A stretch of DNA of 64,000 nt, from the NCBI RefSeq assembly GCF_026012015.1, contig NZ_BRXR01000001.1, positions 528,001-592,000 on the forward strand. The letters are read 5' to 3'. Under the pieces are notes generated by a model. It was given only the letters and a program-made list of their open reading frames with translations, was not told the origin of the DNA and made no database searches. Source of the stretch: Clostridium omnivorum. Its GTDB lineage: Bacteria > Bacillota > Clostridia > Clostridiales > Clostridiaceae. The position numbers and the translations under genes were made by a program. Below, piece by piece: positions 54,001-62,563 of the stretch; position 1 is the first letter of the stretch; each line of letters starts with the position of its first letter.

Positions 54001-56097
54001 CCACTTATCATTACTTTCGTCAAAACTGCCACTCTTCACCATATCAACAACCTTTGTTCCATCTGGTGTCAATAGAATTAGTTTTGCTTGAGATATATCA
54101 TCCTTTGCAGCCCTTAAATTAAAGGTAACTTCCTTATCAGTAGGTACTGCTCCATAAGGATCTTTATATTCTAAATCTCTTGAATCAAATCTAATAGCAT
54201 TTATGTTTATTTCTTTACTAGAAGCGTCATTAAATACTATCTCAGTTACTGGATCATAGCTTATAGTAACACTTTTGCTATCTTCTGTAATATTTATAGT
54301 TCCAACTGGCATAGCTTTATTATTAACAACTACTGCTAAATCAGCGTAAGTTCCTTTAACTAAATTAACTGTTGCTCTATAAACTCCTGATAGTGTCTCA
54401 TCTTTTAAAATGGTATTATCAGGTATGCCTTGTCCTTGAAGCTTTGGCTCAAGGAATTTATAGGATATTGAATCTACTATTGCATGGCTGTCATCTGAAT
54501 AAATAAATTTAACATCCTGTTTACTTGGAACTATTAAAGGGATGTTTGGTCCATCCTTTTTTCTCTCTGCCCCATAATTTTCTGTCCATGATCCCATAGC
54601 TACCTTATATTCATAGCTACCTTGTGGAACATCCTTTATTGTTATACTATACATTCCATTGCCATCATATTTTAAAGTTGTCTTGTCTGAACCCGGTGAC
54701 CAAGCTGCTTCACCTACAACAGTTTGTATTGTTCCAGCAAGTACGACTTTTCTACCAGTATATTCAGGAAACTCAAGCAATGAATTACCATTTGAAGTTT
54801 TTGAATTTACAGGGTCTGTAATCCATTTCCCGTCAACTATAAACTTATATTCATAATTTTTAGCTGCATCACCTAATCTTAAGGTTATGGACCAAACACC
54901 ATCAGCATTTTTAGTCATAGCCTTTTTGCCAGCTTCCCAGTTTGTCATGCTTCCAGCTAGATATACTGCTGCAGCATCTGCATTCTTATAATTGAAGGTA
55001 ACTGTACCATTACTATTGATAACAGGACTTTTTAATTCTACAGGCGCTGCCTTTAATCCAAGGGCAGTGGCTACTTCATTTGGATTATTAATAGAATCCT
55101 TAAGTGTTTTTGCCTTTTTGTCTAAAACAAATACTACATATTTTCCACCCTCTGGAATAGTAATGTTGACATTACCTGTAGAAGGTATTCCCCCACTATC
55201 CCAGCTATAATTTTCAATAGCTTTGTATTCATAGCTGCCTGCTTGGTAAAATCCACTATAAATATATTGGCCTTCTCCATTTATATATGAAAACTCATAT
55301 CCATGCTTATCTACTGTCCAATCATCTTGCCCACCACGAATTGTTCCTATTAAAGAAGCGTTTCCATTAATGCTAGGGTTGTTTATAGAGTCTGTTGCAA
55401 ATCCTAAAAGTGGATTAGCTACAAATTTTACATCTGCGCCACCTGCTGGTACAGTACAAGCTATATTTCCACCTGAATTTCCAACTTCTCCATTATCCCA
55501 TGCATGATTAAATGCTACCTTGTATTCAAAACTTCCAGCATTTAAATGAAAAGTCTTGCTGTAGAATCCACCGCCTATGTAATCCATATCAAAGGCTGCA
55601 TCAGCAGGATTCCAATTCTTTCCCCCAGTTGCTACAAGATCTAGCGAACCAACAACTGTTGCACTAGCTTTAAATTGAGAAGGATCATTTATTGAATCAT
55701 ATACCTTGCCAGAAATAGCATCAACTCTAAAAATAACCTTTCCTGGCGCAGCAACATTTAATACCTTATTTTCACCATTATTACCTAGGGCTTTTGGGTT
55801 ATCCCATTGACCATTAAAAGCAACCTTATAGTTGTAACCTTTAGCAACTTTAAAGTCAACTGTTAACTCGTAAATGCCTTTACTGTATTCTTTCATAATA
55901 GTGCCAGTATTTTTAGGTTCCCAATTCTTACCTAATCCCTGGTCTTCAACAAAATCACCTACTAAAACAGCCATCATATCTGCTGCTGGAAGATTCGTAG
56001 GCTCTTCTGCACTAACTTTTATTCCAAACCTAGGAACAAGAGTTACTAGAAATAGAAAAGTAAGCACTAAGCTTAGAGCTTGTCTAAACTTCTTCAA
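51025..56097 (-). CDS. Cell-wall-anchored multidomain amylase/pullulanase (GH13)
   Basis: The 1690-residue exoenzyme has a signal peptide (about 1-30), three X25-type starch-binding repeats ending DSINDP/DSINNP (about 38-138, 147-242, 249-342), a CBM48/AMPK-like domain (about 357-442), a fourth X25 repeat (about 449-547), a linker domain and a CBM34-like N-domain. The GH13 catalytic domain follows, with conserved regions DGVFNHV, GWRLDVANE (nucleophile D about 1062), IIGEIW (acid E about 1090) and LVDSHDT (D about 1163). A Big_2-like domain, a proline-rich spacer and a C-terminal LPKTG sorting signal with a hydrophobic helix and RRKK tail complete it. It should degrade starch or pullulan on the cell surface. 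TTG start, fixed by AAGGGGG. Confidence 0.93.
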   Translation of the reverse strand: MKKFRQALSLVLTFLFLVTLVPRFGIKVSAEEPTNLPAADMMAVLVGDFVEDQGLGKNWEPKNTGTIMKEYSKGIYELTVDFKVAKGYNYKVAFNGQWDNPKALGNNGENKVLNVAAPGKVIFRVDAISGKVYDSINDPSQFKASATVVGSLDLVATGGKNWNPADAAFDMDYIGGGFYSKTFHLNAGSFEYKVAFNHAWDNGEVGNSGGNIACTVPAGGADVKFVANPLLGFATDSINNPSINGNASLIGTIRGGQDDWTVDKHGYEFSYINGEGQYIYSGFYQAGSYEYKAIENYSWDSGGIPSTGNVNITIPEGGKYVVFVLDKKAKTLKDSINNPNEVATALGLKAAPVELKSPVINSNGTVTFNYKNADAAAVYLAGSMTNWEAGKKAMTKNADGVWSITLRLGDAAKNYEYKFIVDGKWITDPVNSKTSNGNSLLEFPEYTGRKVVLAGTIQTVVGEAAWSPGSDKTTLKYDGNGMYSITIKDVPQGSYEYKVAMGSWTENYGAERKKDGPNIPLIVPSKQDVKFIYSDDSHAIVDSISYKFLEPKLQGQGIPDNTILKDETLSGVYRATVNLVKGTYADLAVVVNNKAMPVGTINITEDSKSVTISYDPVTEIVFNDASSKEININAIRFDSRDLEYKDPYGAVPTDKEVTFNLRAAKDDISQAKLILLTPDGTKVVDMVKSGSFDESNDKWTAKYTFSKLGMNKYYFVVSNGSTVKAYGDDDGYFGLGIADDLGKVKQYDLNVYDKNFKTPDWIKNGVIYQIFPDRFFNGDLTNDYNQKYARGNMPYEFPQWYEAPEDPALEYETNSNGSFKLDANGNKIPKSDYTGFKGDGNWGNEMYGGDLVGVNKKLDYLQSLGVNILYFNPVGQSISNHRYDTTDYKTIDPLLGKLDDFVNLSNEAKKRGMHIILDGVFNHVSDDSIYFDRYGKFVQAGKPLGGYQYWKKVYDLMKEKNITQDEAEKQTVAYYNSIGITDFHYKDWFIIKNNVIEKDKDGNAVPVHYEYEGWWGYDSMPVIQAFNGSEYQVKTWADEVIDGQNSVSRYWLNNGSSGWRLDVANEVSDETWQHFRTAVKEEGDNAIIGEIWTDASRYILGDMYDSVMNYRFRNSVLYFVKGTSTDSKTLTNAVDAMNQLEAMREQYPKEAFEAMMNLVDSHDTQRAISTFDGIEKNDTTGRAIAKEPTLEAIAKMKLIPLIQMTYPGAPTIYYGDEMGMPGADDPDDRRGTYWGKGNKDLVEWYAELTNIRNAYSVLRTGDIAPITITDSNKDDVMAYVRKDSKDSAVIAVNRKTSEISSLQLDVKEIPDGTVLTNALNNNEKYTVNAGKVTVNVPKQSGIILVTNYKEVNINASALKDAYDPSYLVKDKVRVTGVTLESAQTALKVGDSTTLKAVVAPENATLKNVQWSSSNKAVAEIDANGTVKALTTGETVITATTLDGAFKASCTLKVTEALKPEEPNGPEPQKPEPTQPQNPTAPVNNTTQVVNNTEDVNKAIKDNNITKVVVEAKDNTKVDKSIFEAIKGMNKEITFNAGDISWTFNGKDISTSMDMDLSLKEVSKDLKDKIAAKVKAATGKDEKVFVFSFNHEGPLPGTAKIKMFLGKDWAGKTVTLRRYFKDKNTYENVSGQNQVKVDENGYVEFLLDHCSDYFVTETELPKTGGVPFNDFMYIGTLLIAAGAFTSRRKKA

Positions 56098-56122
56098 TTT
56101 TAAAACCCCCTTAATATATTTG

Positions 56123-56243
56123 TGCACACGTTTGCGTAAAGCGCAAAAAATAATAGGCTTTAGCCAAATTAATTTATGCAACTTTGTGCAATCGTTTGCA
56201 ATCCTAACAATTTTATTATATTATATTTCCTCAAATTAATCAA
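56123..56243 (-). promoter_or_regulatory. Promoter and paired LacI-family operators for the amylase gene
   Basis: On the minus strand TTGATT (56238-56243), a 17-base spacer and TATAAT (56215-56220) form the promoter. TGCAAACGATTGCA (56187-56200) matches the cre/LacI-type consensus at every fixed position and falls just downstream of the start site. A second copy, CGCAAACGTGTGCA (56123-56136), lies about six helical turns further on. Both fit CcpA or a MalR-type repressor. Confidence 0.8.
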
Positions 56244-56340
56244 TGAGGTTTTTGAAATTTTTTGAAAATTAATCTACATATACTATTATTTGCCTATAGT
56301 TCCTAATTAATAATAACCCTGAAATTTATTATAAAAAAAC

Positions 56341-56367
56341 AGCTTCTGCAATAAAAAAACAGAAGCT
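56341..56367 (-). terminator. Terminator of the MFS transporter gene
   Basis: AGCTTCTG and CAGAAGCT arms with an A-rich loop, followed by TTTTTTTAT on the minus strand. Confidence 0.75.
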
Positions 56368-56392
56368 ATATACTGTGAATTAATAATATTAA

Positions 56393-57550
56393 TTACTTAT
56401 TGAGTTTTTCATATTTCTTAAGAAATGCTGCAGTTATTAAAGCTAAAAAAGCAGCCACAGCCATTAATCTAAATAGTGCAAATACACTAAAATGCTCAAG
56501 GAATAAACCACCACCAAAATTTCCGATAAACCCGCCTATTCCACCGCCTATAGCTGCATATAATGTTATAGCTGAAGTTCTTAGTTTGGGCTCACTTATT
56601 CTATTTATATACTGCATTGTAGCTGTTAAATATAAGGTAAAAGTTATTCCCTGTAATATTTGCACTGCAATTACTCCTATATAGGAACTACAATAAGAAT
56701 CTAATAGATATCTAAATATATAAATAATCATACTTATAATGTATAAATTCAAATCACCGTATTTTTTTAATAATTTGTTCCCAAAAAAGAAAACCGGCAA
56801 TTCGCTCATAGCAACAATAAACCAAAGTAGACCAAGTCTTGAAATATCTCCACCTGTTTTTTCAATAAGTACAGCAATATAACTTCCATTTGCACCCAAA
56901 GCAATACTAATAAATACTACAGAGGTTATAAAAATAGTGTAGTTTTTATTTTTTAAAAGATATTTTATGTCAGAAATATCAATTTTATTACTTCCATGCT
57001 TACCTTCAAACTTTATTGACCTTATGATAAGTATAACAACAACTGAAACAATAAGATAAGTATAAAAGGCCATATCTATACTGGTTTTCTGAATTGCTAT
57101 TCCAAGTAGAAGTGAAGTTACAGCATATCCTACTGATCCCATGAGCCTAACTTGTCCATATTGCAGGTTTTTATCTATTTCCATAAAATCGTAACAATAA
57201 GCATCAGTCACTGGAGACACAGAACTTTGAAACCATATAAATAAAATAATCAGTGTCATAATCATATAATATTGGGAAGCAAAGATAAAACCAAGAGCTG
57301 CAATGCTGCTGGCAGTTAAAGTTATCACGATAGTCTTTCGCTTGCTTAGATATTTATCTGTTAGGTAACCCCATATAGGTTGTGCTGCTACTGATATTAT
57401 AGAATTAAGTGCAAAACCAATTCCTATTTCGGTGTAGCTCAATCCTTTTCCTTTGAAATATACTGCCAGAAATGGATAATAACAAGCCATAGTACCATAT
57501 ATCATTAAGTAAATAAGTTTTAATTTTAGCCCCGCTTTTTCTTCTCTCAT
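56393..57550 (-). CDS. MFS transporter, MFS_1-like family
   Basis: The 385-residue protein has about twelve helices. Its N-terminal region KLKLIYLMIYGTMACYYPFLAVYFKGKGLSYTEIG and the motif QPIWGYLTDKYLSKRKTI identify the MFS_1_like branch that includes sugar or phenylpropionate-type symporters. The neighbouring starch enzyme might suggest sugar handling, but a terminator separates the genes and the substrate stays open. AGGTAACACAT precedes the ATG. Confidence 0.85.
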   Translation of the reverse strand: MREEKAGLKLKLIYLMIYGTMACYYPFLAVYFKGKGLSYTEIGIGFALNSIISVAAQPIWGYLTDKYLSKRKTIVITLTASSIAALGFIFASQYYMIMTLIILFIWFQSSVSPVTDAYCYDFMEIDKNLQYGQVRLMGSVGYAVTSLLLGIAIQKTSIDMAFYTYLIVSVVVILIIRSIKFEGKHGSNKIDISDIKYLLKNKNYTIFITSVVFISIALGANGSYIAVLIEKTGGDISRLGLLWFIVAMSELPVFFFGNKLLKKYGDLNLYIISMIIYIFRYLLDSYCSSYIGVIAVQILQGITFTLYLTATMQYINRISEPKLRTSAITLYAAIGGGIGGFIGNFGGGLFLEHFSVFALFRLMAVAAFLALITAAFLKKYEKLNK

Positions 57551-57636
57551 ATGTGTTACCTCAACTTAATACAAATCTTCTTTACTTTACCATTATAAAG
57601 CATATAGAAGTATATATCTACTACTAGAATAGATAG

Positions 57637-57726
57637 TAGTGAAGAGGTAAGAGTGAAGAGTGAAAAAAGACGGAATTTTGCCAATGGCAAAATTCCGTCT
57701 TTACTTCTTACTTCTTACTTCTTACC
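57637..57726. repeat. Interspersed palindromic repeat, copy B
   Basis: The mirror of copy A: AGTGAAGAGGTAAGAGTGAAG on the left, stem AGACGGAATTTTGCC / GGCAAAATTCCGTCT (57668-57700) and ACTTCTTACTTCTTACTTC on the right. On the minus strand the stem is followed by TTTTTT and can terminate the DUF350 gene. Confidence 0.8.
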
Positions 57727-57739
57727 TATTCTATATGTT

Positions 57740-57946
57740 CTATGCCGCCACTACTCTTGAAACTATTATTGCTATTCCTATCAATAGTCCTGCAATTAAT
57801 ATACCTACAGCCATATTTCCCTTTTCAAGTTCTTTATTAAAATCTAATGGTATCATTTTATCAAAGATTAAATATCCCAATGCTAGTATAAGTATTCCAA
57901 GCAGACCAAATACAGCACTTAAGCCTAAATTATTTAATACAGTCAT
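57740..57946 (-). CDS. DUF350 family small membrane protein
   Basis: A 68-residue protein with two hydrophobic helices (about 8-26 and 46-64) and the DUF350 pattern, including ILALGYLIFDKMIPLDFNKELEKGN and AVGILIAGLLIGIAIIV. Such proteins are two-helix membrane components of unknown role that are widely distributed. GGGGGTTATAAC lies upstream of the ATG. A palindromic repeat provides its probable terminator. Confidence 0.8.
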   Translation of the reverse strand: MTVLNNLGLSAVFGLLGILILALGYLIFDKMIPLDFNKELEKGNMAVGILIAGLLIGIAIIVSRVVAA

Positions 57947-58003
57947 GTTATAACCCCCTAAGTAATCTTATTATTATAATTATTTCATAATTATGTAAAT
58001 TAT

Positions 58004-58513
58004 TCAACAATTTCTTTTATATTTTTCTGCAAGCTCAATATATTTTTCCGATGATTGTTTTAAGGATAACTTTTCTTCTTCAGAAAGTTCTCTTACCACC
58101 CTAGCTGGCGTACCTAACGCTAATACTCCTGAAGGTATTTTAGTTCTATATGTAACTACACTGCCTGCTCCAATAATAGAGTAATCCCCTACTTCTGCAC
58201 CGTCTAATACAATAGCACCCATACCAATAAGGCTATAACTTCCAACCTTACAAGCATGAACAATTGCACCATGTCCTATAGTAACATACTCACCTATCAC
58301 GGTGGGATATTCACTGCTAATATGAACTGTACAATTATCCTGAATGTTAGTTCCATTGCCAACTGTTATACTTTTTCCATCTGCCCTAATTACAGTTCCA
58401 AACCAAATACCGCATTGTTCACCTATGAAAACCTCTCCTATTACATCAGCACTTTCTGCTATAAAAGCACTTTCTGAAATTTCTGGTCTTTTATCTTCAA
58501 AATTATATATCAT
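58004..58513 (-). CDS. Gamma carbonic anhydrase-like protein (left-handed beta-helix)
   Basis: The 169-residue protein has hexapeptide repeats forming a left-handed beta-helix: ISESAFIAESADVIGEVFIGEQ near the N-terminus, later VTIGHGAIVHACKVGSYSLIGMG (about 82-104). The metal-ligand histidines are at about HISSEY, IGHGAIVHAC. Family members include gamma carbonic anhydrases and acyl-transferase-like paralogues (YrdA/PaaY), so carbonic anhydrase activity is an inference. AAGGAGAAGG precedes the ATG. Confidence 0.88.
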   Translation of the reverse strand: MIYNFEDKRPEISESAFIAESADVIGEVFIGEQCGIWFGTVIRADGKSITVGNGTNIQDNCTVHISSEYPTVIGEYVTIGHGAIVHACKVGSYSLIGMGAIVLDGAEVGDYSIIGAGSVVTYRTKIPSGVLALGTPARVVRELSEEEKLSLKQSSEKYIELAEKYKRNC

Positions 58514-58631
58514 GAATAACCTTCTCCTTTTTAGGTATATTATATCAAAATAAAAAAACTTTTTTAAGCTTCTTTCCTTGAGTGTTCATTGTTTGCCGAA
58601 CTTTTTACAATTTATCTCTTAATATTAATTC

Positions 58632-58704
58632 TTGATTTGTTTCACATTTTCTTTTATAATACAACATATGGTATTTTATTCTGAATATAATACTACATAT
58701 AGTG
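58632..58704 (+). promoter_or_regulatory. nrdJ promoter and two NrdR-type boxes
   Basis: TTGATT (58632-58637), a 17-base spacer and TATAAT (58655-58660) form the promoter. CAACATATGGTA (58662-58673) and CTACATATAGTG (58693-58704) resemble the NrdR box core C-W-A-T-A-T-A-T-W-G-T-G. The second fits at almost all positions, the first less well. Their centres are 31 bases apart, the spacing seen for NrdR box pairs. Confidence 0.75.
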
Positions 58705-58725
58705 AAAATTAGTGGGGGTAGGACA

Positions 58726-61700
58726 ATGTCACATAATAATATGAAAAACAGCGACAAATCCATTAAAACTATTATTAAGAGATTTTATACCAATGAACTA
58801 GAACTAGATAAGGATAAAACCGTCTATGATTTATTTTCATGGAAAAAGGTTGATGTAGTTCTTAAAGATTATAAAACTGGCAAAGTACTTGTGGATATGA
58901 AAGATTTAGAATTTCCTGAGAACTATTCACAAAATGCTTGCAATATAATAGCATCAAAATATTTTAGAAGAGCTGGCGTTCCAAATGAACTTGGTTATGA
59001 AAACAGTATGAGAATGGTAGCGCACCGTTTAGTAAGCTTTTGGCGTGATGCTCTAGTTGAAGAAGGAATTATAGAAACTGAGGAAGAAAAGAATATTTTT
59101 TATGATGAAATGGTCTATGGCCTATTAAATCAAATGTATGCTCCAAATTCTCCTCAATGGTTTAATACAGGACTTGCTCAAAGTTATGGCATCAAGGGTG
59201 CTAAGCAAGGAAACTTCTATTACAATGAAGAGCTTAAAGCTGTAGTAGAATGTGAAGATACATATTCAAGAACACAAGCCTCAGCTTGTTTTATATTATC
59301 CATAGAAGATAAATTATTAGGTTCTCATTCTATTTCAGATCAATTTGTAGCAGAAACAAAGTTATTCAAAGGCGGTTCTGGTACAGGTACTAATTTCTCA
59401 GTTATTAGAGCTAAGGGTGAAAAACTCTCTGGTGGAGGTGTATCCTCTGGGCTAATGAGTTTTCTAAAAGCACTAGATAGAAATGCAGGTGCAATTAAAT
59501 CTGGCGGAACTACAAGAAGAGCTGCTAAAATGGTTTGTCTAGATGTAGACCATCCTGAAATAATGGATTTTATAACCTGGAAAGCCAAAGAGGAAAATAA
59601 AGTTAGGGCGCTTGGAAAAATGGGTTATGATACAGACATAGATGGAGAAGCTTATGAAACAGTTTCTGGACAAAATAGCAATAATTCTATAAGATTCTCT
59701 GATGAGTTTATGACAAAAGTTAAGAACCTTAGTGATAACGAAAATGAGGTTATTAAAATAAAAGGTAGAGTGGACAGTAGACTAGACCGTGAAATAAAGG
59801 TAAAAGAAATATGGGATGCATTCAATAATTCTGCTTGGCAATGTGCAGATCCAGCCCCTCAATTTGATGATACTTTTAATGCATGGCATACTTGCCCTGC
59901 TGGAGAGGATGGAAATTACAATGCTGTACACAATAGAATAAATTCCACAAACCCATGTGGAGAATATGCCTTTTTAAATGATACCTCCTGTAATCTTGCT
60001 TCTATAAATATTTATAAGTTCTATAACCATGATAGAAGAAGCTTTGATATAGATGGCTATGTTCATTTAATAGGATTTATTCAATTGGCACTAGAGGCAT
60101 CTATTTATTGGGGACAATTCCCTACTGAAGATATTGCCAGAAAAACCTACATGTTTAGAACAACAGGTCTAGGTATTTCTAACATAGCTTCATTATTTAT
60201 GGTTATGGGTTATCCATATAATTCAGAGGAAAGCAGAAATCTAGCTGCTGCATTAGTTGGAATAATGACTGGCCATTCCTATTATGTATCATCACTAATG
60301 GCAAAGAAAATTGGAACCTTTGAAAAATATCCTATAAATAAGGATTATATGATGAGAGTAATCAGAAATCATGCTCGAGTAACAGGAGCACTTAATTCTA
60401 AATATGAAGATTTAAATTATACTCCAGTAGAAGTAAACCATGAGCTTTTAGGTGCCAACAAGCTTCAAAAGCTAAGTGACATATTAAAATCAGCTTGGAT
60501 AAATGCATTAGAGTGCGGCAAGGAATACGGATTCAGAAATGCTCAAGTTTCTGTAATTGCTCCAACAGGTACTATTTCCTTTGCTATGGACTGCGTAGCT
60601 ACTTCTATTGAGCCTTTCTTCAGCCATATAGTGTATAAAAAATTAGTTGGCGGTGGTTTCATGACTGTAGTTAACCCAGTTATAGAGCAGTCGCTTGAAA
60701 ACCTTGGCTACAGCAGTGAAGAAATTTCAGATATTCTTGCATATGTGCTTAGGATGGAAACAGTATCTGAAGGTGATTTTTCCTATGAAAAAATATTAGA
60801 TGGCAAAATTGAAGGTGCACCACATTTAAAAGAAGAGCATCTTCCAATATTTGATACTGCTAATGTTTGCGGAACTGGAAAAAGATATATAAGTGCTATG
60901 GGCCATGTTAAAATGGTAGCAGCAATAACTCCGCTAATATCTGGAGCTATATCAAAAACTGTAAATGTTCCAAAAACCGCAACTATTGAGGATTTTAAAA
61001 ATGTAGTTTTAACCTCCTGGGAGCTTGGAATAAAAGGAATAACTCTTTATAGAGATTCATCCAAAGCGGCTCAACCTTTAAATACAAGCTTAACTGCTGA
61101 GGACTCTAATGTAGATTTAGATAGTCTTACTTATGCACAACTTTTAGCTAAGGCTAAAGAACTTCAAGCTGAACATCATTATTCCAAGAGGGATAAGCCA
61201 CTTGGAATTAGATATGGTACCACACATCCTGCTCAAATTGAGGATGTTAAGATATACACAACAGTAAACAGAAGAGAAAACGGCGAAATATCAGAAATAT
61301 ATATAACTACAGATAGAGAAGGTACAATTATAACTGGATTATTAAATTCATTATCTAAATCAATATCAGTTATGCTTCAGTATCATGTACCGCCAAAGGA
61401 TATAGCAAGAATGCTTAGAGGTCAAAAGTATGAACCCTATGGTTTTGTTCAAAAGCATCCTTATATAAAGTCTGTAAGCTCAATTTCTGACCTTATTAGC
61501 AAGATAATTGATATAGAATTAGGTGATTTTTCAAGATGCCAGGTTAAGCCTGACGATTATATAAGCAGCACCGTTGAAAACAGCCCATTTAATCACCATC
61601 CAATAAATAGCTCAGCTGTTGAAGCTGAACCTATTAAAGCTTCAGAAGAAAGCAAGAAAGCAGTTGTAGAAGGAGAAAAACTATATGGTGTCTCCTGTCC

Positions 61701-61782
61701 TAGCTGTTCAGGAACGAGGATGGTTACAAATGGTACTTGCAAAGTATGCTTAGACTGTGGTTCTACTACTGGATGCAGCTAA
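58726..61782 (+). CDS. nrdJ: B12-dependent (class II) ribonucleotide reductase
   Basis: The 1018-residue enzyme reduces ribonucleotides to deoxyribonucleotides with adenosylcobalamin. It has the substrate-site loops NSSN/NPCGEYAFLNDTSCNLASINI, the KGGSGTGTNFS, NVCGTGKRY and PTGTISF segments and a C-terminal zinc-ribbon-like tail SCPSC ... CKVCLDCGSTTGC. The catalytic cysteine region lies about 415-430. ATG at 58726 lies behind GGGGGTAGG; the in-frame GTG at 58702 lacks a proper ribosome site. Two NrdR-type boxes precede it. Confidence 0.95.
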   Translation: MSHNNMKNSDKSIKTIIKRFYTNELELDKDKTVYDLFSWKKVDVVLKDYKTGKVLVDMKDLEFPENYSQNACNIIASKYFRRAGVPNELGYENSMRMVAHRLVSFWRDALVEEGIIETEEEKNIFYDEMVYGLLNQMYAPNSPQWFNTGLAQSYGIKGAKQGNFYYNEELKAVVECEDTYSRTQASACFILSIEDKLLGSHSISDQFVAETKLFKGGSGTGTNFSVIRAKGEKLSGGGVSSGLMSFLKALDRNAGAIKSGGTTRRAAKMVCLDVDHPEIMDFITWKAKEENKVRALGKMGYDTDIDGEAYETVSGQNSNNSIRFSDEFMTKVKNLSDNENEVIKIKGRVDSRLDREIKVKEIWDAFNNSAWQCADPAPQFDDTFNAWHTCPAGEDGNYNAVHNRINSTNPCGEYAFLNDTSCNLASINIYKFYNHDRRSFDIDGYVHLIGFIQLALEASIYWGQFPTEDIARKTYMFRTTGLGISNIASLFMVMGYPYNSEESRNLAAALVGIMTGHSYYVSSLMAKKIGTFEKYPINKDYMMRVIRNHARVTGALNSKYEDLNYTPVEVNHELLGANKLQKLSDILKSAWINALECGKEYGFRNAQVSVIAPTGTISFAMDCVATSIEPFFSHIVYKKLVGGGFMTVVNPVIEQSLENLGYSSEEISDILAYVLRMETVSEGDFSYEKILDGKIEGAPHLKEEHLPIFDTANVCGTGKRYISAMGHVKMVAAITPLISGAISKTVNVPKTATIEDFKNVVLTSWELGIKGITLYRDSSKAAQPLNTSLTAEDSNVDLDSLTYAQLLAKAKELQAEHHYSKRDKPLGIRYGTTHPAQIEDVKIYTTVNRRENGEISEIYITTDREGTIITGLLNSLSKSISVMLQYHVPPKDIARMLRGQKYEPYGFVQKHPYIKSVSSISDLISKIIDIELGDFSRCQVKPDDYISSTVENSPFNHHPINSSAVEAEPIKASEESKKAVVEGEKLYGVSCPSCSGTRMVTNGTCKVCLDCGSTTGCS

Positions 61783-61850
61783 AAATATAATTTGCTTGTT
61801 TAATATTACGTAAGCTGTCAATAATTTAATTCAGGGACTTCAATAAAAAA

Positions 61851-61882
61851 GATATAATGTGTTTGGCAACAGACATTATATC
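61851..61882 (+). terminator. Terminator of nrdJ
   Basis: GATATAATGT and ACATTATATC arms (10 bp, one weak position) with a 12-base loop and TTTTTT. Confidence 0.8.
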
Positions 61883-61966
61883 TTTTTTACTTTTTCTATT
61901 ATATTTTATGTGATTTCAAATTTATAAAGCAAAACAAAAGTTTGTATATACTCTAAATATAAAAAT

Positions 61967-61991
61967 AGAGATGCCCGTAAAGAGTATCTCT
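61967..61991 (-). terminator. Terminator of the 128-residue membrane-protein gene
   Basis: AGAGAT and ATCTCT arms at the stop codon with TATTTTTATATTT following on the minus strand. Confidence 0.5.
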
Positions 61992-62376
61992 ATTGTTCTT
62001 TATTATTTTTAATTCTATTAGGCTTTGCTTTAGGTTTTATAACTACGTCCTTTTTATTCTTATCTTTTTTATAAGGCACTATTTTATAATCAGGCTTGTT
62101 ATTCTTATTTGCTCGACTGCTAGCACCTATTTTAGTCATATCAAAGAACCATAAAAACAACACTATAAAAACAAATGAAAATGCATAATCTAAAATAGTA
62201 TTTTTATATGTAGTTCCGAAAATGGTTTGTAAAAATAATACTCCAATTGCAATTCCTAATATAATCCACTTGTTAACCTTAAGCTTTGAAAACACGTAGA
62301 CTCTTAAAACATTGTAGACAATTAAAGCAACTGCAGCATAGACTATAAAAAATAAAATTGTTCTGCCCCAGTTCAT
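61990..62376 (-). CDS. Small membrane protein, 128 residues, function unknown
   Basis: Three to four hydrophobic helices (about 5-24, 37-55 and 65-82) and a lysine/asparagine-rich cytosolic tail (about 90-128, with YKKDKNKKDVVIKPK). AGGAGGG precedes the ATG. I do not recognise a family. It is convergent with nrdJ and divergent from the Lrp regulator gene, so no context is given by operon. Confidence 0.6.
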   Translation of the reverse strand: MNWGRTILFFIVYAAVALIVYNVLRVYVFSKLKVNKWIILGIAIGVLFLQTIFGTTYKNTILDYAFSFVFIVLFLWFFDMTKIGASSRANKNNKPDYKIVPYKKDKNKKDVVIKPKAKPNRIKNNKEQ

Positions 62377-62563
62377 CGTATCCCTCCTCTATAGTTTATT
62401 ACTATAATATTATGATATATTTTTGGAAATATATCAACACAATAAAAATAACATTAAATTTATTGATAATAATTATTGGAAATATTTCTTTTTCTGTTAT
62501 AATGATTATATGCAAAATAAAGAATAAGTAATTTTAAACAGCTTAATGTTAACGGGAGTGGGA

